A DNA stretch of 32,319 bases, from assembly GCA_003142185.1 (NCBI GenBank), contig PLOR01000060.1:1-32319 (forward strand), in the 5' to 3' direction. The number at the start of each line of letters is the position of its first letter. Position 1 is the stretch's first letter. Below the pieces are notes generated by a model that saw nothing but the letters and a program-made list of their open reading frames with translations, did not search any database and was not told the DNA's origin. Shown here in pieces: positions 6,694-15,815 of the stretch. The position numbers and the translations under genes were made by a program. The DNA comes from Bryobacterales bacterium (GTDB lineage Bacteria; Acidobacteriota; Terriglobia; Bryobacterales; Bryobacteraceae).

Positions 6694-6754
6694 GGAAGTC
6701 AGAAGTCAGGAGTCAGAATCGAGCACCACGCCCGTCTTCTGGCTCCTGACTCCT
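6694..6754. repeat. Heptad inverted repeat array, copy A (rpsD/rpoA gap)
   Basis: The left arm (6694-6719) is a run of 7-bp units GGAAGTC, AGAAGTC, AGGAGTC. The right arm (6737-6754) is TTCTGGCTCCTGACTCC, their inverted counterpart, matching at 16 of 18 positions. About 17 unrelated bases lie between. In the transcript this would fold into a long hairpin just upstream of the rpoA ribosome binding site. Two more copies interrupt the same operon. Confidence 0.8.
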
Positions 6755-6772
6755 TTCTTATTCCTTCTTCCC

Positions 6773-7405
6773 TTACTTCGAGTAAAGCTCCACGATGAGC
6801 TGCTCGTTCATTTGTATCTGCACCAGGTCGCTGCGCTGCGGGAGCGCGGTAATGCGGCCGGTCAAACCTTCGCGATCCACATCGATCCAATTCGGCGCCG
6901 GGGCGTGGGCCGTGGCGTCGCGCGCGGCGAGGATGGTCGGGTTCTTCTTGCTCGCTTCGCGAACGGAAACCACATCGTTGGGCTTGACTACGGCCGAGGG
7001 GATATCGCACTTGCGGCCATTCACGTTGATGTGCCCATGACGAACGATCTGGCGGGCCTGGGCGCGGCTGGTGCCGAAGCCCATGCGGTAAATCACGCTG
7101 TCCAGGCGGCGTTCGAGCGCGCTCAACAGGTTTTCGCCCGTGATGCCCTTGGCCGCGGCGGCCTTCTCGTAAGCATTGCGGAACTGGCGTTCCAGCACGC
7201 CGTAAATGCGGCGCACCTTTTGTTTTTCGCGCAACTGGAGGCCGTAGCCGACGATCTTGGGCTTGCGGTCCTTGCCATGCTGCCCGGGGATGAAGTTGCG
7301 CTTTTCGATGGCGCACTTTTCGCTGTGGCAGCGCTCACCTTTGAGAAACAGTTTGGTGCCCTCGCGCCGGCATTGCCGGCAAACCGGGCCAATGTATCTT
7401 GCCAA
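6773..7405 (-). CDS. rpsD: 30S ribosomal protein uS4
   Basis: uS4 is a primary 16S rRNA binder that nucleates 30S assembly and in many bacteria represses its own operon. The 210-residue protein has an N-terminal zinc ribbon (Cys9, Cys12, Cys26, Cys31) and an S4 RNA-binding domain from about residue 98 ([29 protein letters not shown]). The C-terminal VELYSK is typical. Gene order rpsM-rpsK-rpsD-rpoA-rplQ is the classical alpha operon. Confidence 0.98.
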   Translation of the reverse strand: MARYIGPVCRQCRREGTKLFLKGERCHSEKCAIEKRNFIPGQHGKDRKPKIVGYGLQLREKQKVRRIYGVLERQFRNAYEKAAAAKGITGENLLSALERRLDSVIYRMGFGTSRAQARQIVRHGHINVNGRKCDIPSAVVKPNDVVSVREASKKNPTILAARDATAHAPAPNWIDVDREGLTGRITALPQRSDLVQIQMNEQLIVELYSK

Positions 7406-7503
7406 GTTCTTCTCCTTACCTTTCTTCTAACCAGGTGCGGTTTACAGCCATGGCAGGCTTTCTTCCCGCTTACATCACCGGCATTCGTTGCCGGCCGAAC
7501 ACA

Positions 7504-7521
7504 GGCCGGGCGTGCCCGGCC
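7504..7521. repeat. Short perfect palindrome in the rpsK/rpsD gap
   Basis: GGCCGGGC (7504-7511) and GCCCGGCC (7514-7521) form an 8-bp stem with a 2-base loop. A smaller stem, CCGGCA/TGCCGG, lies just beside it at about 7478-7494. The 149-bp gap between rpsK and rpsD otherwise shows nothing recognisable. The palindrome could be a dispersed repeat or part of a translational control leader for rpsD. Confidence 0.45.
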
Positions 7522-7554
7522 GCTACGGCGTAATATCGATCCGCCGCCACCGAA

Positions 7555-7962
7555 TCACACCCTGCGTTTCTTGGGCGGGCGGCAGCCGTTATGCGGAATC
7601 GGCGTCACATCCCGGATGGTGCGGACGTCGATGCCAGCGGTGGACAAAGCGCGCACGGCGGATTCGCGGCCGGAACCGGGACCGCTCACCCGCACTTCCA
7701 CGGTTCTGAGACCGCTTTCGGAAGCCTTGTTGGCCGCCGTCATGGCCGCCTGCTGCGCGGCGAACGGAGTGCCCTTGCGCGAGCCGCGGAAGCCCAGCGA
7801 ACCGGCGCTGGACCAGGAGATGGTGTTGCCTTCCAGGTCGGCGATAGTGACGATGGTGTTGTTGAAGGTCGCCTGGATATGCACGATCCCATTGTGGACG
7901 ACGCGCTTTTCCTTCTTTTTGAAGCTTTTCTTCTTGCCCGCTTTTGCTGGTGCTTTCGCCAT
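7555..7962 (-). CDS. rpsK: 30S ribosomal protein uS11
   Basis: uS11 lines the mRNA exit side of the small-subunit platform. The 135-residue sequence has [16 protein letters not shown], then [14 protein letters not shown] and [15 protein letters not shown], and ends in the standard [14 protein letters not shown] Lys-rich N-terminal extension of about 20 residues precedes the core. It starts 2 bases after rpsM ends. Confidence 0.98.
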   Translation of the reverse strand: MAKAPAKAGKKKSFKKKEKRVVHNGIVHIQATFNNTIVTIADLEGNTISWSSAGSLGFRGSRKGTPFAAQQAAMTAANKASESGLRTVEVRVSGPGSGRESAVRALSTAGIDVRTIRDVTPIPHNGCRPPKKRRV

Positions 7963-7964
7963 AA

Positions 7965-8351
7965 CTATGTTTTCGCCGCCGCTTTCTTCTTATTCGCCAC
8001 CGTTCCGCGGCGTGGTCCTTTGCGCGTGCGCGCGTTGGTATGGGTGCGCTGGCCCCGCACCGGCAGGCCGCGGCGGTGCCGCAATCCGCGGTAAGAGCCC
8101 ATCTCGATGTGACGCTTGATGTTCATCGAGACTTCCTTGCGCAGGTCGCCTTCCACGGCGCCCTCTTCTTCCAGAATGGTGCGGACTTTGTTGATCTCGT
8201 CCTCGGACAAGTCGCGCACCTTTTTATCGAAACTGATTCCCGCCCGGAACAACAGCGACTTCGCCCGGGTACGGCCGATGCCGTAAATATAAGTGAGCCC
8301 GATCTCAGCCCGCTTCGTTGGCGGCAGATCCACACCGGCAAGACGTGCCAT
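7965..8351 (-). CDS. rpsM: 30S ribosomal protein uS13
   Basis: uS13 sits in the head of the small subunit and contacts the P-site tRNA and uL5. Diagnostic stretches are [33 protein letters not shown] (helix-two-turns-helix) and the basic [18 protein letters not shown] tail. The length of 128 residues is normal. It follows rpmJ by 12 bases. Confidence 0.98.
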   Translation of the reverse strand: MARLAGVDLPPTKRAEIGLTYIYGIGRTRAKSLLFRAGISFDKKVRDLSEDEINKVRTILEEEGAVEGDLRKEVSMNIKRHIEMGSYRGLRHRRGLPVRGQRTHTNARTRKGPRRGTVANKKKAAAKT

Positions 8352-8363
8352 ATTCTTCTCCCG

Positions 8364-8477
8364 TTATCCCTGTCTCTGTTTGTGTTTGGGGTTGACGCAA
8401 ATGACCCGCACCACGCCTTCGCGATGGATCACCTTGCACTTGTCGCAAATTTTCTTTACCGACGCTCGTACTTTCAT
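8364..8477 (-). CDS. rpmJ: 50S ribosomal protein bL36
   Basis: A 37-residue protein beginning [16 protein letters not shown]. Cys11, Cys14, Cys27 and His32 are all present, so this is the zinc-binding (C+) form. It stabilises 23S rRNA in the large subunit. The ATG overlaps the infA stop codon by 4 bases (ATGA). Confidence 0.96.
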   Translation of the reverse strand: MKVRASVKKICDKCKVIHREGVVRVICVNPKHKQRQG

Positions 8478-8716
8478 GATGTCTTTCCCGCGGGTCCATT
8501 GCCCGGCCCAATCTTTCTCGTAATCCTGCCCCGCCCCGGATCGTGAGGCGCCAACTCCACCTCGACCCGGTCGCCCGGCACCAGCCGGACGAAATTCCTT
8601 TTCACCGTACCCACCAGGTGGGCCAAAACCGGCTGCCCGGAGTCCAGCTTCACGGCGTAAATTGCCGCGGGCCGCTCTTCCACCACGGTCGCCGAAACCA
8701 CGGACCTTCCGCTCAC
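8474..8716 (-). CDS. infA: Translation initiation factor IF-1
   Basis: A small OB-fold protein that occupies the A site during initiation. The core is recognisable from [17 protein letters not shown], then [17 protein letters not shown] and GRITRKIG, but it is more divergent than most IF-1. The start is taken as GTG at 8716, which overlaps the map stop codon (GTGA) and gives 80 residues. No upstream ATG fits, and the usual MAKED...MQG N-terminus is absent. A Gly/Pro-rich tail of about 11 residues extends past the usual end. A second, more canonical infA elsewhere in the genome is possible. Confidence 0.88.
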   Translation of the reverse strand: MSGRSVVSATVVEERPAAIYAVKLDSGQPVLAHLVGTVKRNFVRLVPGDRVEVELAPHDPGRGRITRKIGPGNGPAGKTS

Positions 8717-9483
8717 GGCCGGGTCAGAACCCACGGGCCGTTCTCCGTGACGGCGATACAGTGTTCGAAGTGAGCCGAATTCGACCCATCGCTGGTCACC
8801 GCCGTCCACCGGTCCTTCAATACCTTGGCCTCCGGCCGCCCCGCGTTCACCATCGGTTCGACGGCCAGAACCATGCCTTCCTTCAGCCGCGGATTCTCGT
8901 TCTTGCGGTCCACGTAATTGGGGACCTGCGGCTCTTCATGGAGTTGGGTGCCGATGCCATGGCCCACATACTCCCGCACCACCGAAAAACCATTCGACTT
9001 GACGTGGCGCTCGACCGTGCCGCACACGTCAAACAGCCGGTTGCCGGCCCGCACCTGGTCGATAGCGAGTTCGAGCGATTCCTGCGTCACACGCAGCAGC
9101 TTTTTGGTCTGCTCGCTCACCTCGCCGATCGGCACGGTAATGGCGGAATCGCCATAGTAGCCGTCCAGCTTCACCCCGGTGTCGATGGAAACGATGTCGC
9201 CCTGTTTGAGCACCCGCTTCGCATTCGGCATCCCGTGAACGATCTCGCTGTTCACCGAGGTGCACAACACAAACTTAAACGCTTCGCCGGCCGCCGGCAC
9301 GTAATAGCCTTTGAACGCGGGCTTCGCGCCGGCATCGGAGATCATCTTCTCGGCGGCGGTTTCGAGCTCCAGGGTGGTAATCCCGGGCGCCGCCATCTCC
9401 TTCATCTTTTGCAATATCCGCCAGACCAACAATCCGGCTTGCCGCATCTTTTCGAGTTCCGAGGCTGTCTTACGCACAATCAT
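8713..9483 (-). CDS. map: Type I methionine aminopeptidase
   Basis: Removes the initiator Met from nascent proteins. The 256-residue pita-bread fold enzyme keeps all five metal ligands: Asp101 and Asp112 ([12 protein letters not shown]), His175 (VGHGIG), Glu209 (VEPM) and Glu240 (FEHC). His83 in VHGMP matches the catalytic His of E. coli MetAP. The ATG at 9483 is used because it overlaps the adk stop codon (ATGA). infA starts within its own stop codon. Confidence 0.97.
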   Translation of the reverse strand: MIVRKTASELEKMRQAGLLVWRILQKMKEMAAPGITTLELETAAEKMISDAGAKPAFKGYYVPAAGEAFKFVLCTSVNSEIVHGMPNAKRVLKQGDIVSIDTGVKLDGYYGDSAITVPIGEVSEQTKKLLRVTQESLELAIDQVRAGNRLFDVCGTVERHVKSNGFSVVREYVGHGIGTQLHEEPQVPNYVDRKNENPRLKEGMVLAVEPMVNAGRPEAKVLKDRWTAVTSDGSNSAHFEHCIAVTENGPWVLTRP

Positions 9484-10130
9484 CGGTTTTTCAGCGACAG
9501 GCAAATCTGTTCCGACACCCGCTCCGGCGGTTCCTGGCTGCCATCCACATCGAGCATCGCGGCCGGCGTGGTCCGGTAATACTCCAGCACCGGGCTGGTC
9601 TCGCGCTCGTAAGTATCCAGGCGCTCCTCGATCGCTTGCTCGTTATCGTCGTTGCGCGCCGTCAGCGTTTGCCCATCCAAATCACACAGATTGTCCCGCT
9701 GGGGCGGTTTGAGAACGAGGTTGTACAGAGTGCCGCACCGGGGACACTGCCGGCGTCCCGTCAAACGGGCAATAACTATATTGTAATCAACTACGAGATG
9801 AATCACCACCTCGCGAACCCCGCGGTCTTCGGACCACGCCCGCAAATGCCTGGCCTGCGGCAGCGTGCGCGGGTAACCATCCAAAATAAATCCCTCGGCC
9901 GCGTCGGGCCTAGCCAGCCGCTCTTCCACGATCCCGTTCACCAGCTCGTCGGACACCAACAGGCCCGATTGCATGGCGGTAGCCGTTTGGGCCAATTCCG
10001 CGCCCTGGAGAACCCGTTCCCGCAGCATGTCGCCGGTGGATATGTGGGGAACGCCCAGGCAACCGGTCAACAGTTTCGCTTGCGTACCCTTGCCCGAACC
10101 GGGCGAACCGAACAACACGATCGCCTTCAA
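9480..10130 (-). CDS. adk: Adenylate kinase, zinc-type LID
   Basis: Interconverts AMP, ADP and ATP. The P-loop GSPGSGKGT is at residues 8-16, DGYPRT at 84-89, and the LID carries Cys129, Cys132, Cys149 and Asp152 with CX2C-X16-CX2D spacing, the zinc-binding pattern seen in Bacillus adenylate kinase. The start is a TTG at 10130 with a strong GGAGG 7 bases upstream. This gives 216 residues beginning (M)KAIVLFGSPG; no ATG lies nearby in frame. It is the secY-adk-map arrangement of many spc operons. Confidence 0.96.
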   Translation of the reverse strand: MKAIVLFGSPGSGKGTQAKLLTGCLGVPHISTGDMLRERVLQGAELAQTATAMQSGLLVSDELVNGIVEERLARPDAAEGFILDGYPRTLPQARHLRAWSEDRGVREVVIHLVVDYNIVIARLTGRRQCPRCGTLYNLVLKPPQRDNLCDLDGQTLTARNDDNEQAIEERLDTYERETSPVLEYYRTTPAAMLDVDGSQEPPERVSEQICLSLKNR

Positions 10131-10214
10131 ACTACAGCCTCCGCGCCCGCGATCCGGCGAACGCGCCCCACCCAATTACAGGACCTAGAGGCCATGCTGA
10201 ATACATCCCATGCC

Positions 10215-10234
10215 GGCACGGCTGAAGCCGTGCC
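10215..10234. repeat. Short perfect palindrome in the secY/adk gap, family 4
   Basis: GGCACGGCT (10215-10223) and AGCCGTGCC (10226-10234) form a 9-bp stem with a 2-base loop. It is the only clear structure in the 151-bp gap between secY and adk. It may be a dispersed repeat, or an RNA element that shapes relative output of the two genes. Confidence 0.55.
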
Positions 10235-10281
10235 CCGATACGAAGCTCGGGAATCGTGTCGCGAACTTGTGAGACAGGACA

Positions 10282-11691
10282 CTAGAACGAGCTCCGGCGC
10301 CCGCGGATTCTTCCCGACCGCGGAGTAAAGCCTTCATAATGGCGCATGATCAACTGCGCCTCAATCTGATTGATGGTATCCATGGCCACGCCGACCACGA
10401 TCAGCAGCGACGTTCCGCCAAAATAAAATTGCACGTTCAGGCCTTCCAGCAGGAAGCGCAGGTGCAGGTTGGTGAACACCCGGTCGATCCAGTTGCCGAC
10501 CAGCGCCAGGTGCTGCAGCTTGATGCCGGAGATCATCAAGTCGGGAATCAGGCACAGGATCGAGAGGTACAGGCCGCCCACCACGGTGATCTTGGTGAGG
10601 ATCTGGTTCATGTAGTCGGCGGTATTGCGGCCCGGCCGGATTCCCGGAACGAAGCCGCCGTACTTGCGCATGTTGTCGGCCGCTTCATTCGGATTGAAAA
10701 TGATGGAAACGTAAAAGAAGCAGAAGAAAATGATGGCCGCTACGAACATCACGTAGTACAGCGGCTCGCCGAACCTGATAATCGCCAGCGTGCTCGAGAG
10801 CCAGACGCTGTTCTTGACGAAAGGAAACGAGCCAAGCTGCTGCGGAAAGGCCAGGATGGAGGAGGCGAAGATCACCGGGATGACGCCGCCGGCGTTGACC
10901 TTGAGCGGCATGTGCGTGGACTGGCCGCCCATTACGCGTCGCCCCACCACGCGTTTGGCGTATTGCACCGGAATGCGGCGCTCGCCGCGCTCGACGAGCA
11001 CGATGAAAGCCACCACTCCCACCATCGCCGCGATGATAACGATCATCTGCAGCGGATTCCATTCGTGGGTAACGAAGGTGTTGTAGTAAATGTTCTGTAT
11101 GGCGCGCGGCAGGCCCACCACGATGCCGGTGAAAATGATGAGCGACATGCCGTTGCCCACGCCGCGTTCCGAAATCTGCTCGCCCAGCCACATGATGAAG
11201 GCCGAGCCGGTGGTGAGCGAAAGCACGGTGAGCAGAACGAAACCCATGCCGGGGTTGATGACGACTCCCTGCCCCATGGACTGCAAGCTGAAGGCAATGG
11301 TGGTGGACTGAATGACGGAGAGAATGACCGTCAGATAGCGGGTCCACTGGGTGATCTTGCGCCGGCCCAGCTCGCCTTCCTTTTGCAGTTTTTCGAGCGT
11401 AGGGACGACCACGGTCAACAACTGCAGAATGATGGACGCCGTGATGTACGGCATGATGCCGAGGGCGAAAATCGTCAGCTTGCGAATGTTGCCGCCGGCG
11501 AACATGTCGAAGAAGCCGAAGATGGAGCCGGACTGCGAACTGAAGAATTCCTGCCAGCGCTGGATGTTGATGCCGGGAGTGGGAATCTGGCCGCCCAGCC
11601 GGTACACGGCCAGCAGCCCGAGCATAAACGCAACCCGCTTGCGAAGGTCGGGGACCCGGAAAATGTTGGCGAACGACTCGAATAACCTCAT
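10282..11691 (-). CDS. secY: Protein translocase subunit SecY
   Basis: The membrane channel of the Sec translocon. The 469-residue protein shows the expected ten hydrophobic segments. Recognisable regions are VYRLGGQIPTPGI after TM1, LGIMPYITASIILQLL, ERGVGNGMSLIIF, the cytoplasmic loop RVVGRRVMGGQSTHMPLKVN and the C-terminal QLIMRHYEGF. The C-tail ends in a basic GRIRGRRSSF. The length is slightly above the E. coli protein (443). Confidence 0.98.
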   Translation of the reverse strand: MRLFESFANIFRVPDLRKRVAFMLGLLAVYRLGGQIPTPGINIQRWQEFFSSQSGSIFGFFDMFAGGNIRKLTIFALGIMPYITASIILQLLTVVVPTLEKLQKEGELGRRKITQWTRYLTVILSVIQSTTIAFSLQSMGQGVVINPGMGFVLLTVLSLTTGSAFIMWLGEQISERGVGNGMSLIIFTGIVVGLPRAIQNIYYNTFVTHEWNPLQMIVIIAAMVGVVAFIVLVERGERRIPVQYAKRVVGRRVMGGQSTHMPLKVNAGGVIPVIFASSILAFPQQLGSFPFVKNSVWLSSTLAIIRFGEPLYYVMFVAAIIFFCFFYVSIIFNPNEAADNMRKYGGFVPGIRPGRNTADYMNQILTKITVVGGLYLSILCLIPDLMISGIKLQHLALVGNWIDRVFTNLHLRFLLEGLNVQFYFGGTSLLIVVGVAMDTINQIEAQLIMRHYEGFTPRSGRIRGRRSSF

Positions 11692-11716
11692 GGTTGTCTT
11701 CGCTTCCCGGCGCTCC

Positions 11717-12166
11717 TCAAGCCGTCGAGCCGATCACCTGCGCCTGGCCGCCGGCCTTGGCGATCTTTTCGGCCGCCGATTTGGAGAAATGATGGGCTTC
11801 GACCGTGATGGGGCGCGTCAACTGGCCGGCGCCGAGGATTTTAAGACCGGCGCCGAGCTTGTGGATCACGCCCAACTCGGTCAGCTTGTCGGCGTTGAAC
11901 ACGTCGCCTTCCAGCTTTTCCAGCCGTCCCAGGTTGACGATGGCGAATTGCTTCTTGAAGATGTTGGTGAAACCGCGCTTGGGCAGGCGGCGATGCAGCG
12001 GCATCTGACCGCCCTCGAAACCGCGTTTCTGGCCGAAGCCGCTGACTGCCTTCTGGCCCTTGTGCCCGCGCCCGGAGGTCTTGCCCGTCCCCGAGCCCAT
12101 GCCGCGGCCCACGCGTTTTTTCAAGCGCGTCTGCCCGGCCGGGGGCTTTAGTCCGCTAAGATTCAT
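11717..12166 (-). CDS. rplO: 50S ribosomal protein uL15
   Basis: A 149-residue uL15. The Gly-rich, basic N-terminal extension that threads into 23S rRNA is clear ([19 protein letters not shown]), followed by [18 protein letters not shown]. The globular part includes [16 protein letters not shown]. It lies between rpmD and secY, as in other spc operons. Confidence 0.97.
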   Translation of the reverse strand: MNLSGLKPPAGQTRLKKRVGRGMGSGTGKTSGRGHKGQKAVSGFGQKRGFEGGQMPLHRRLPKRGFTNIFKKQFAIVNLGRLEKLEGDVFNADKLTELGVIHKLGAGLKILGAGQLTRPITVEAHHFSKSAAEKIAKAGGQAQVIGSTA

Positions 12167-12211
12167 TTGGTTCTCGTCTCCTCACTCGCCATCCGCTCGG
12201 CTTGTGGCAAA

Positions 12212-12391
12212 TCAATCGACCAATTCCAGTAAATGCGGCACCTTCTTCACCATGCCGCGGAAACCCGGGGTATCGGGCCGCTCCACCACCTGGTTGAGCT
12301 TCCGCAGGCCCAAGCCTTTCACCACCCGCCGGTGCTTCTCCGGGGTGCAGATGATGCTGCGCACCAATTTGATTTTGATTGTGCCGCTCAT
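12212..12391 (-). CDS. rpmD: 50S ribosomal protein uL30
   Basis: A 59-residue protein that translates from the ATG at 12391 as [17 protein letters not shown]..., with HRRVVKGLGLRKLNQVVE and TPGFRGMVKKVPHLLELVD, which match the compact ferredoxin-like uL30 fold. The initiation codon overlaps the rpsE stop codon by one base (TGATG). The gene is small but its position between rpsE and rplO leaves little doubt. Confidence 0.96.
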   Translation of the reverse strand: MSGTIKIKLVRSIICTPEKHRRVVKGLGLRKLNQVVERPDTPGFRGMVKKVPHLLELVD

Positions 12392-12900
12392 CAGAGTTTC
12401 TCCACCGCGATGCCGCGCAATTCCGCCACGGCCGCTCTATCGCGCAACGATTCCAGCGCCACGATGGTGGCCTTGACCACGTTGTGCGGGTTGCGCCGGC
12501 CGATCGACTTGGTAAGCACGTTGGGAACGCCGCAGGCGGTAATCACCGCGCGCACGGCGCCGCCGGCGATCACTCCGGTGCCCTGGGGCGCCGGCTTCAA
12601 CAGCACCTGGGAGCTGGAGAATTTGCCCAGCACCTGGTGCGCGATGGTGGTTTCGAGCACATGCACCCGGCGCAGGTTTTTCTTGGCGGCCTCGATGCCC
12701 TTACGGATGGCCGAGGGCACTTCCTTGGCTTTCCCGACGCCGTAACCGACCACTTTGGCGGCGGGGTCGCCGATCACGATCAGCGCCGAAAAGCTGAGAT
12801 TCTTGCCGCCCTTCACCACCTTGGTGACGCGGTTGATGGCAACCACCTGCTCCTTGAGGTTGAGGCTCGCCGGATCGATCCGTTTGACTATGGCTCGCAT
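12391..12900 (-). CDS. rpsE: 30S ribosomal protein uS5
   Basis: uS5 lies at the mRNA entry channel and influences decoding accuracy. The 169-residue protein has the double-stranded RNA binding domain ([20 protein letters not shown]) and the C-terminal domain with [19 protein letters not shown] and [10 protein letters not shown]. The start codon overlaps the rplR stop by one base. Confidence 0.98.
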   Translation of the reverse strand: MRAIVKRIDPASLNLKEQVVAINRVTKVVKGGKNLSFSALIVIGDPAAKVVGYGVGKAKEVPSAIRKGIEAAKKNLRRVHVLETTIAHQVLGKFSSSQVLLKPAPQGTGVIAGGAVRAVITACGVPNVLTKSIGRRNPHNVVKATIVALESLRDRAAVAELRGIAVEKL

Positions 12901-13259
12901 TAGAACTCCAGTCCCGCTTCCCGCGCCCCGTCGGCCACCGCTTTGATGCGGCCGTGATAGGCGAAGCCGCCGCGATCGAAGACCACCCGCGCGACGCCCT
13001 TTTCCTTGGCGCGCTGCCCCACCAGTTTGCCGATGGCCTTGGCCGCGGCCACGTTACCGCCCTTGGTCTTGGCCTCTTTATCCACCGACGAAGCCGCGGC
13101 CAGCGTCCTGCCTGCCGCGTCGTCGATGATCTGCGCATAGATGTGCGCCTCACTGCGGAACACCGCCAGGCGGGGCCGTTCCGGAGTGCCCGACAGCTTG
13201 CGGCGGATGCGGTTATGAACGCGCCTGCGGATCTCTGCTTTGTTGGTTTTACGAATCAT
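12900..13259 (-). CDS. rplR: 50S ribosomal protein uL18
   Basis: uL18 binds 5S rRNA with uL5. The 119-residue sequence has the basic N-terminal [34 protein letters not shown] and the conserved end [20 protein letters not shown]. It overlaps rplF by 4 bases (ATGA) and rpsE by one. Confidence 0.98.
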   Translation of the reverse strand: MIRKTNKAEIRRRVHNRIRRKLSGTPERPRLAVFRSEAHIYAQIIDDAAGRTLAAASSVDKEAKTKGGNVAAAKAIGKLVGQRAKEKGVARVVFDRGGFAYHGRIKAVADGAREAGLEF

Positions 13260-13810
13260 TTCGCACTCGCGCCGGTTTTACCGACCTTCTTGCGCAACAC
13301 CTCGCCGGTGTAGCGGATGCCCTTGTTCTTATACGGGTCCGGCTTGCGCAGGCCCCGGATGTCGGCCGCCACCTGGCCGAGCAGTTGCCGGTCGTAGCCG
13401 CTCAGCGTGAGGCGGAACGGCTGGCCGCTCGACTTCGGCGGGTCGACCTTCAAATCCACGCCGGCGGGGAGCAGCACCTCGATCGGATGCGAGTACCCCA
13501 GCGTGAAGGTGGCGATCTTGCCCTTGACTTCGGCGCGGTTGCCGACGCCATGGATCTCGAGCTCCCTGGTGAAGCCGGTCGAAACGCCATTAACGGCGTT
13601 GGCGGCGAGCGCACGCGTCAAACCGTGCAGCGCGGCATGTTCGTCGCCGGCCCGATGAACCTCGAGCGTGGCGCCCTTCTGCACGATGCTGATGCCGGCC
13701 GGGATGGGCACCGTCAGTTTGCCCTTGGGGCCGGTGACTTCCAGTTGCTGGCCGATCGCAACCTTGACGCCGCTCGCGAGCGGGATCGTCTTTTTACCAA
13801 TTCTCGACAT
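13256..13810 (-). CDS. rplF: 50S ribosomal protein uL6
   Basis: uL6 lies near the sarcin-ricin loop and the factor-binding site. The 184-residue protein has [15 protein letters not shown] at the start and the conserved C-terminal signature spread over [17 protein letters not shown]. Two tandem uL6 domains are of normal length. It starts 12 bases after rpsH. Confidence 0.98.
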   Translation of the reverse strand: MSRIGKKTIPLASGVKVAIGQQLEVTGPKGKLTVPIPAGISIVQKGATLEVHRAGDEHAALHGLTRALAANAVNGVSTGFTRELEIHGVGNRAEVKGKIATFTLGYSHPIEVLLPAGVDLKVDPPKSSGQPFRLTLSGYDRQLLGQVAADIRGLRKPDPYKNKGIRYTGEVLRKKVGKTGASAK

Positions 13811-13822
13811 ATCGGAACTCCG

Positions 13823-14218
13823 TTACCAGACGCGGCACAAAATCTCGCCGCCGACGCGCTCCTTGTGGGCGTCGCGGCCGGTCATCACGCCGCGCGCGGT
13901 GGTCAGGATGTTGATGCCCATACCGCCCAGCACGCGCGGAATATCGGTCTGGCCGACATAGACGCGGCAGCCGGGACGCGAAACCCGCTCGATGGTGGAA
14001 ATCACCGGGGCGTTGTCGGCGCCGTACTTGAGATAGATCTTGATGGTTTTCTTAGCGCCTTCTTCCGCCACCTTGAAGTTGGCGATGAAGCCTTCTTCTT
14101 TGAGGATGCGGGCAATTTCCGCCTTCAATTTGGAAGCCGGAACATCCACCTTGGGATGGCGCGCCTGAATCGCGTTGCGCACGCGTGTCAGCATGTCGGC
14201 AATGGGATCGCTTGTCAT
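13823..14218 (-). CDS. rpsH: 30S ribosomal protein uS8
   Basis: uS8 binds the central domain of 16S rRNA and in E. coli represses the spc operon by binding its mRNA. The 131-residue protein starts MTSDPIADMLTRVRNA and has the conserved end LGGMGINILTTARGVMT. No rRNA-like uS8 target was recognised around rplE by eye. Confidence 0.98.
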   Translation of the reverse strand: MTSDPIADMLTRVRNAIQARHPKVDVPASKLKAEIARILKEEGFIANFKVAEEGAKKTIKIYLKYGADNAPVISTIERVSRPGCRVYVGQTDIPRVLGGMGINILTTARGVMTGRDAHKERVGGEILCRVW

Positions 14219-14264
14219 AAATCTCCTGATACTCGCCGGACCCGCCCGGCCTCTTCCCTATTCC

Positions 14265-14474
14265 TCACCAACTCGCCTTGATCACGCCAGGGATCTCGCC
14301 GTTGAGGGCGAGCTGGCGGAAGCACAGGCGGCACACGCCGAACTTGCGCAGGAAAGCGCGCGGCCGGCCGCAACGCCAACAGCGGTTGCGGTGCTTGCAG
14401 CGGAGCCTGGGGGTCTTGGCCTTCACGGCCTTTTCCAGCTTTCGATCCTTGGCGATTTTCGCGGTTGTAGCCAT
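14265..14474 (-). CDS. rpsN: 30S ribosomal protein uS14, zinc-binding type
   Basis: A 69-residue uS14 of the short zinc type, with Cys32, Cys35, Cys48 and Cys51 in [20 protein letters not shown], ending in the family-typical GVIKASW. It is about 8 residues longer than the usual 61, because of extra basic N-terminal residues. uS14 completes the head of the small subunit. Confidence 0.96.
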   Translation of the reverse strand: MATTAKIAKDRKLEKAVKAKTPRLRCKHRNRCWRCGRPRAFLRKFGVCRLCFRQLALNGEIPGVIKASW

Positions 14475-14492
14475 CGTTCCTCTTCTTTCCGG

Positions 14493-15035
14493 TTACTGCC
14501 GGAACGGCATCCCCATGTGGCGCAGCAGGGCCAGCCCTTCGGCATCGGTCTCGGCCGTGGTGGTGATCGAAATATTCATGCCCTTGGTCTTGTCCACCTT
14601 GGCGTAGTCGATCTCCGGGAAAATCAACTGGTCCTTGATGCCCAGGGTGTAGTTGCCGCGGCCGTCGAAACTCTTGCTCGAGACGCCGCGGAAATCGCGC
14701 ACGCGCGGCAGCGCCACGTTGACCAGGCGGTCGAAGAACTCGTACATGCGGTCGCCGCGCAGGGTCACCATGCAGCCGATCGCCTGGCCTTCGCGCAGCT
14801 TGAACTGCGAGATGGATTTCGTCGCCTTGGTGACGATCGGCTTCTGCCCGGCGATCTGCCCCAACTCGGCCACCGCGCCATCCATCAGCTTGCCGTTCTG
14901 GGTGGCTTCGCCGAGGCCGATGTTGATCGAAATCTTCTCGATCCTCGGCACCGCCATGGTGTTCTTGTAACTGAACTCCTTGGTCAGCGTGGGAACCACT
15001 TTTGTCTGGTACAGCTCTCTCAAACGTGCCGCCAT
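14493..15035 (-). CDS. rplE: 50S ribosomal protein uL5
   Basis: uL5 binds 5S rRNA and forms an intersubunit bridge with uS13. The 180-residue sequence shows the N-terminal [17 protein letters not shown], then [14 protein letters not shown] and the C-terminal [17 protein letters not shown]. It follows rplX by 26 bases. Confidence 0.98.
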   Translation of the reverse strand: MAARLRELYQTKVVPTLTKEFSYKNTMAVPRIEKISINIGLGEATQNGKLMDGAVAELGQIAGQKPIVTKATKSISQFKLREGQAIGCMVTLRGDRMYEFFDRLVNVALPRVRDFRGVSSKSFDGRGNYTLGIKDQLIFPEIDYAKVDKTKGMNISITTTAETDAEGLALLRHMGMPFRQ

Positions 15036-15061
15036 AAAATTTCTCCGCTACTTCTTGGCCA

Positions 15062-15433
15062 TTACTTTTTATCCAAGGTCTGGCCGCACTTGCGGCAGAC
15101 CCGCGAGCGCCGCGTCTTGCCGCCGGCGATTGGGTCGATGTGATGGGCGACGCGGGCGGCCTTGTTGCAGCCCGGGCAAACCACCAGGACGTTGGAGGCC
15201 GCGATGGTGCTTTCGCGCTCGGCGATGCCGCCCTTGATCTGCTTGGAGGGGTTGGGGCGGGTGTGGCGCTTGATCATCATCACGTGCTCGACCAGAATTC
15301 TGCCGGTTTCGCGATCGACGCGCAGCACGCGGCCGGTCTTGCCCTTATCGCGCCCGGTCATCACCTTGACGGTGTCTTCCTTCTTGATATCGATGCGGAC
15401 CGGCTCGGCCGGCTTCTTATGTGCTTTTGCCAT
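15062..15433 (-). CDS. rplX: 50S ribosomal protein uL24, zinc-binding type
   Basis: uL24 is an assembly initiator near the tunnel exit. The KOW motif is in VKVMTGRDKGKTGRVLRVD (residues 22-40). Four cysteines, Cys86/Cys89 in VCPGC and Cys113/Cys116 in VCRKCG, form a zinc site found only in some bacteria. The ATG at 15433 overlaps the rplN stop by one base; a TTG directly before it is unlikely to be used. It has 123 residues with a basic, disordered N-terminus. Confidence 0.97.
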   Translation of the reverse strand: MAKAHKKPAEPVRIDIKKEDTVKVMTGRDKGKTGRVLRVDRETGRILVEHVMMIKRHTRPNPSKQIKGGIAERESTIAASNVLVVCPGCNKAARVAHHIDPIAGGKTRRSRVCRKCGQTLDKK

Positions 15434-15801
15434 CAAATTACCTCGGGGGCGAGCGAGACGATCTTCATGTATTTCTTTTCGCGCAGTTCGCGGGCCACCG
15501 GACCGAATACGCGGGTGCCCACCGGCTCGCCGACATCGTTGATGAGCACGGCGGCATTCGAGTCAAACCGGATATAGGTGCCGTCCTTACGCCGCGTCTC
15601 CTTGCGCATCCGCACAATCACGCAGCGCACCACGGTGCCCTTCTTGACCGGCGAATCGGGGGTGGCCTCTTTCACCGCGGCCGTAACCACGTCGCCCAAA
15701 CCGGCGCGCAGTCCCAAGTCGCCGCCGCGCGGCAAAATACAAGAGAGCCTGCGCGCGCCGGAGTTATCGGCGACTTCGAGAATCGTTCGCATTCCAATCA
15801 T
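15433..15801 (-). CDS. rplN: 50S ribosomal protein uL14
   Basis: uL14 forms intersubunit bridges and is a highly conserved 122-residue beta-barrel. The sequence begins [19 protein letters not shown] and ends [21 protein letters not shown]. The ATG at 15801 is chosen over the in-frame codon at 15837 because it gives the exact family length and has GGAG 9 bases upstream. A heptad repeat array fills the gap to rpsQ and its edge touches this ribosome binding site. Confidence 0.98.
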   Translation of the reverse strand: MIGMRTILEVADNSGARRLSCILPRGGDLGLRAGLGDVVTAAVKEATPDSPVKKGTVVRCVIVRMRKETRRKDGTYIRFDSNAAVLINDVGEPVGTRVFGPVARELREKKYMKIVSLAPEVI

Positions 15802-15815
15802 AAGAAAAAGCTCCA

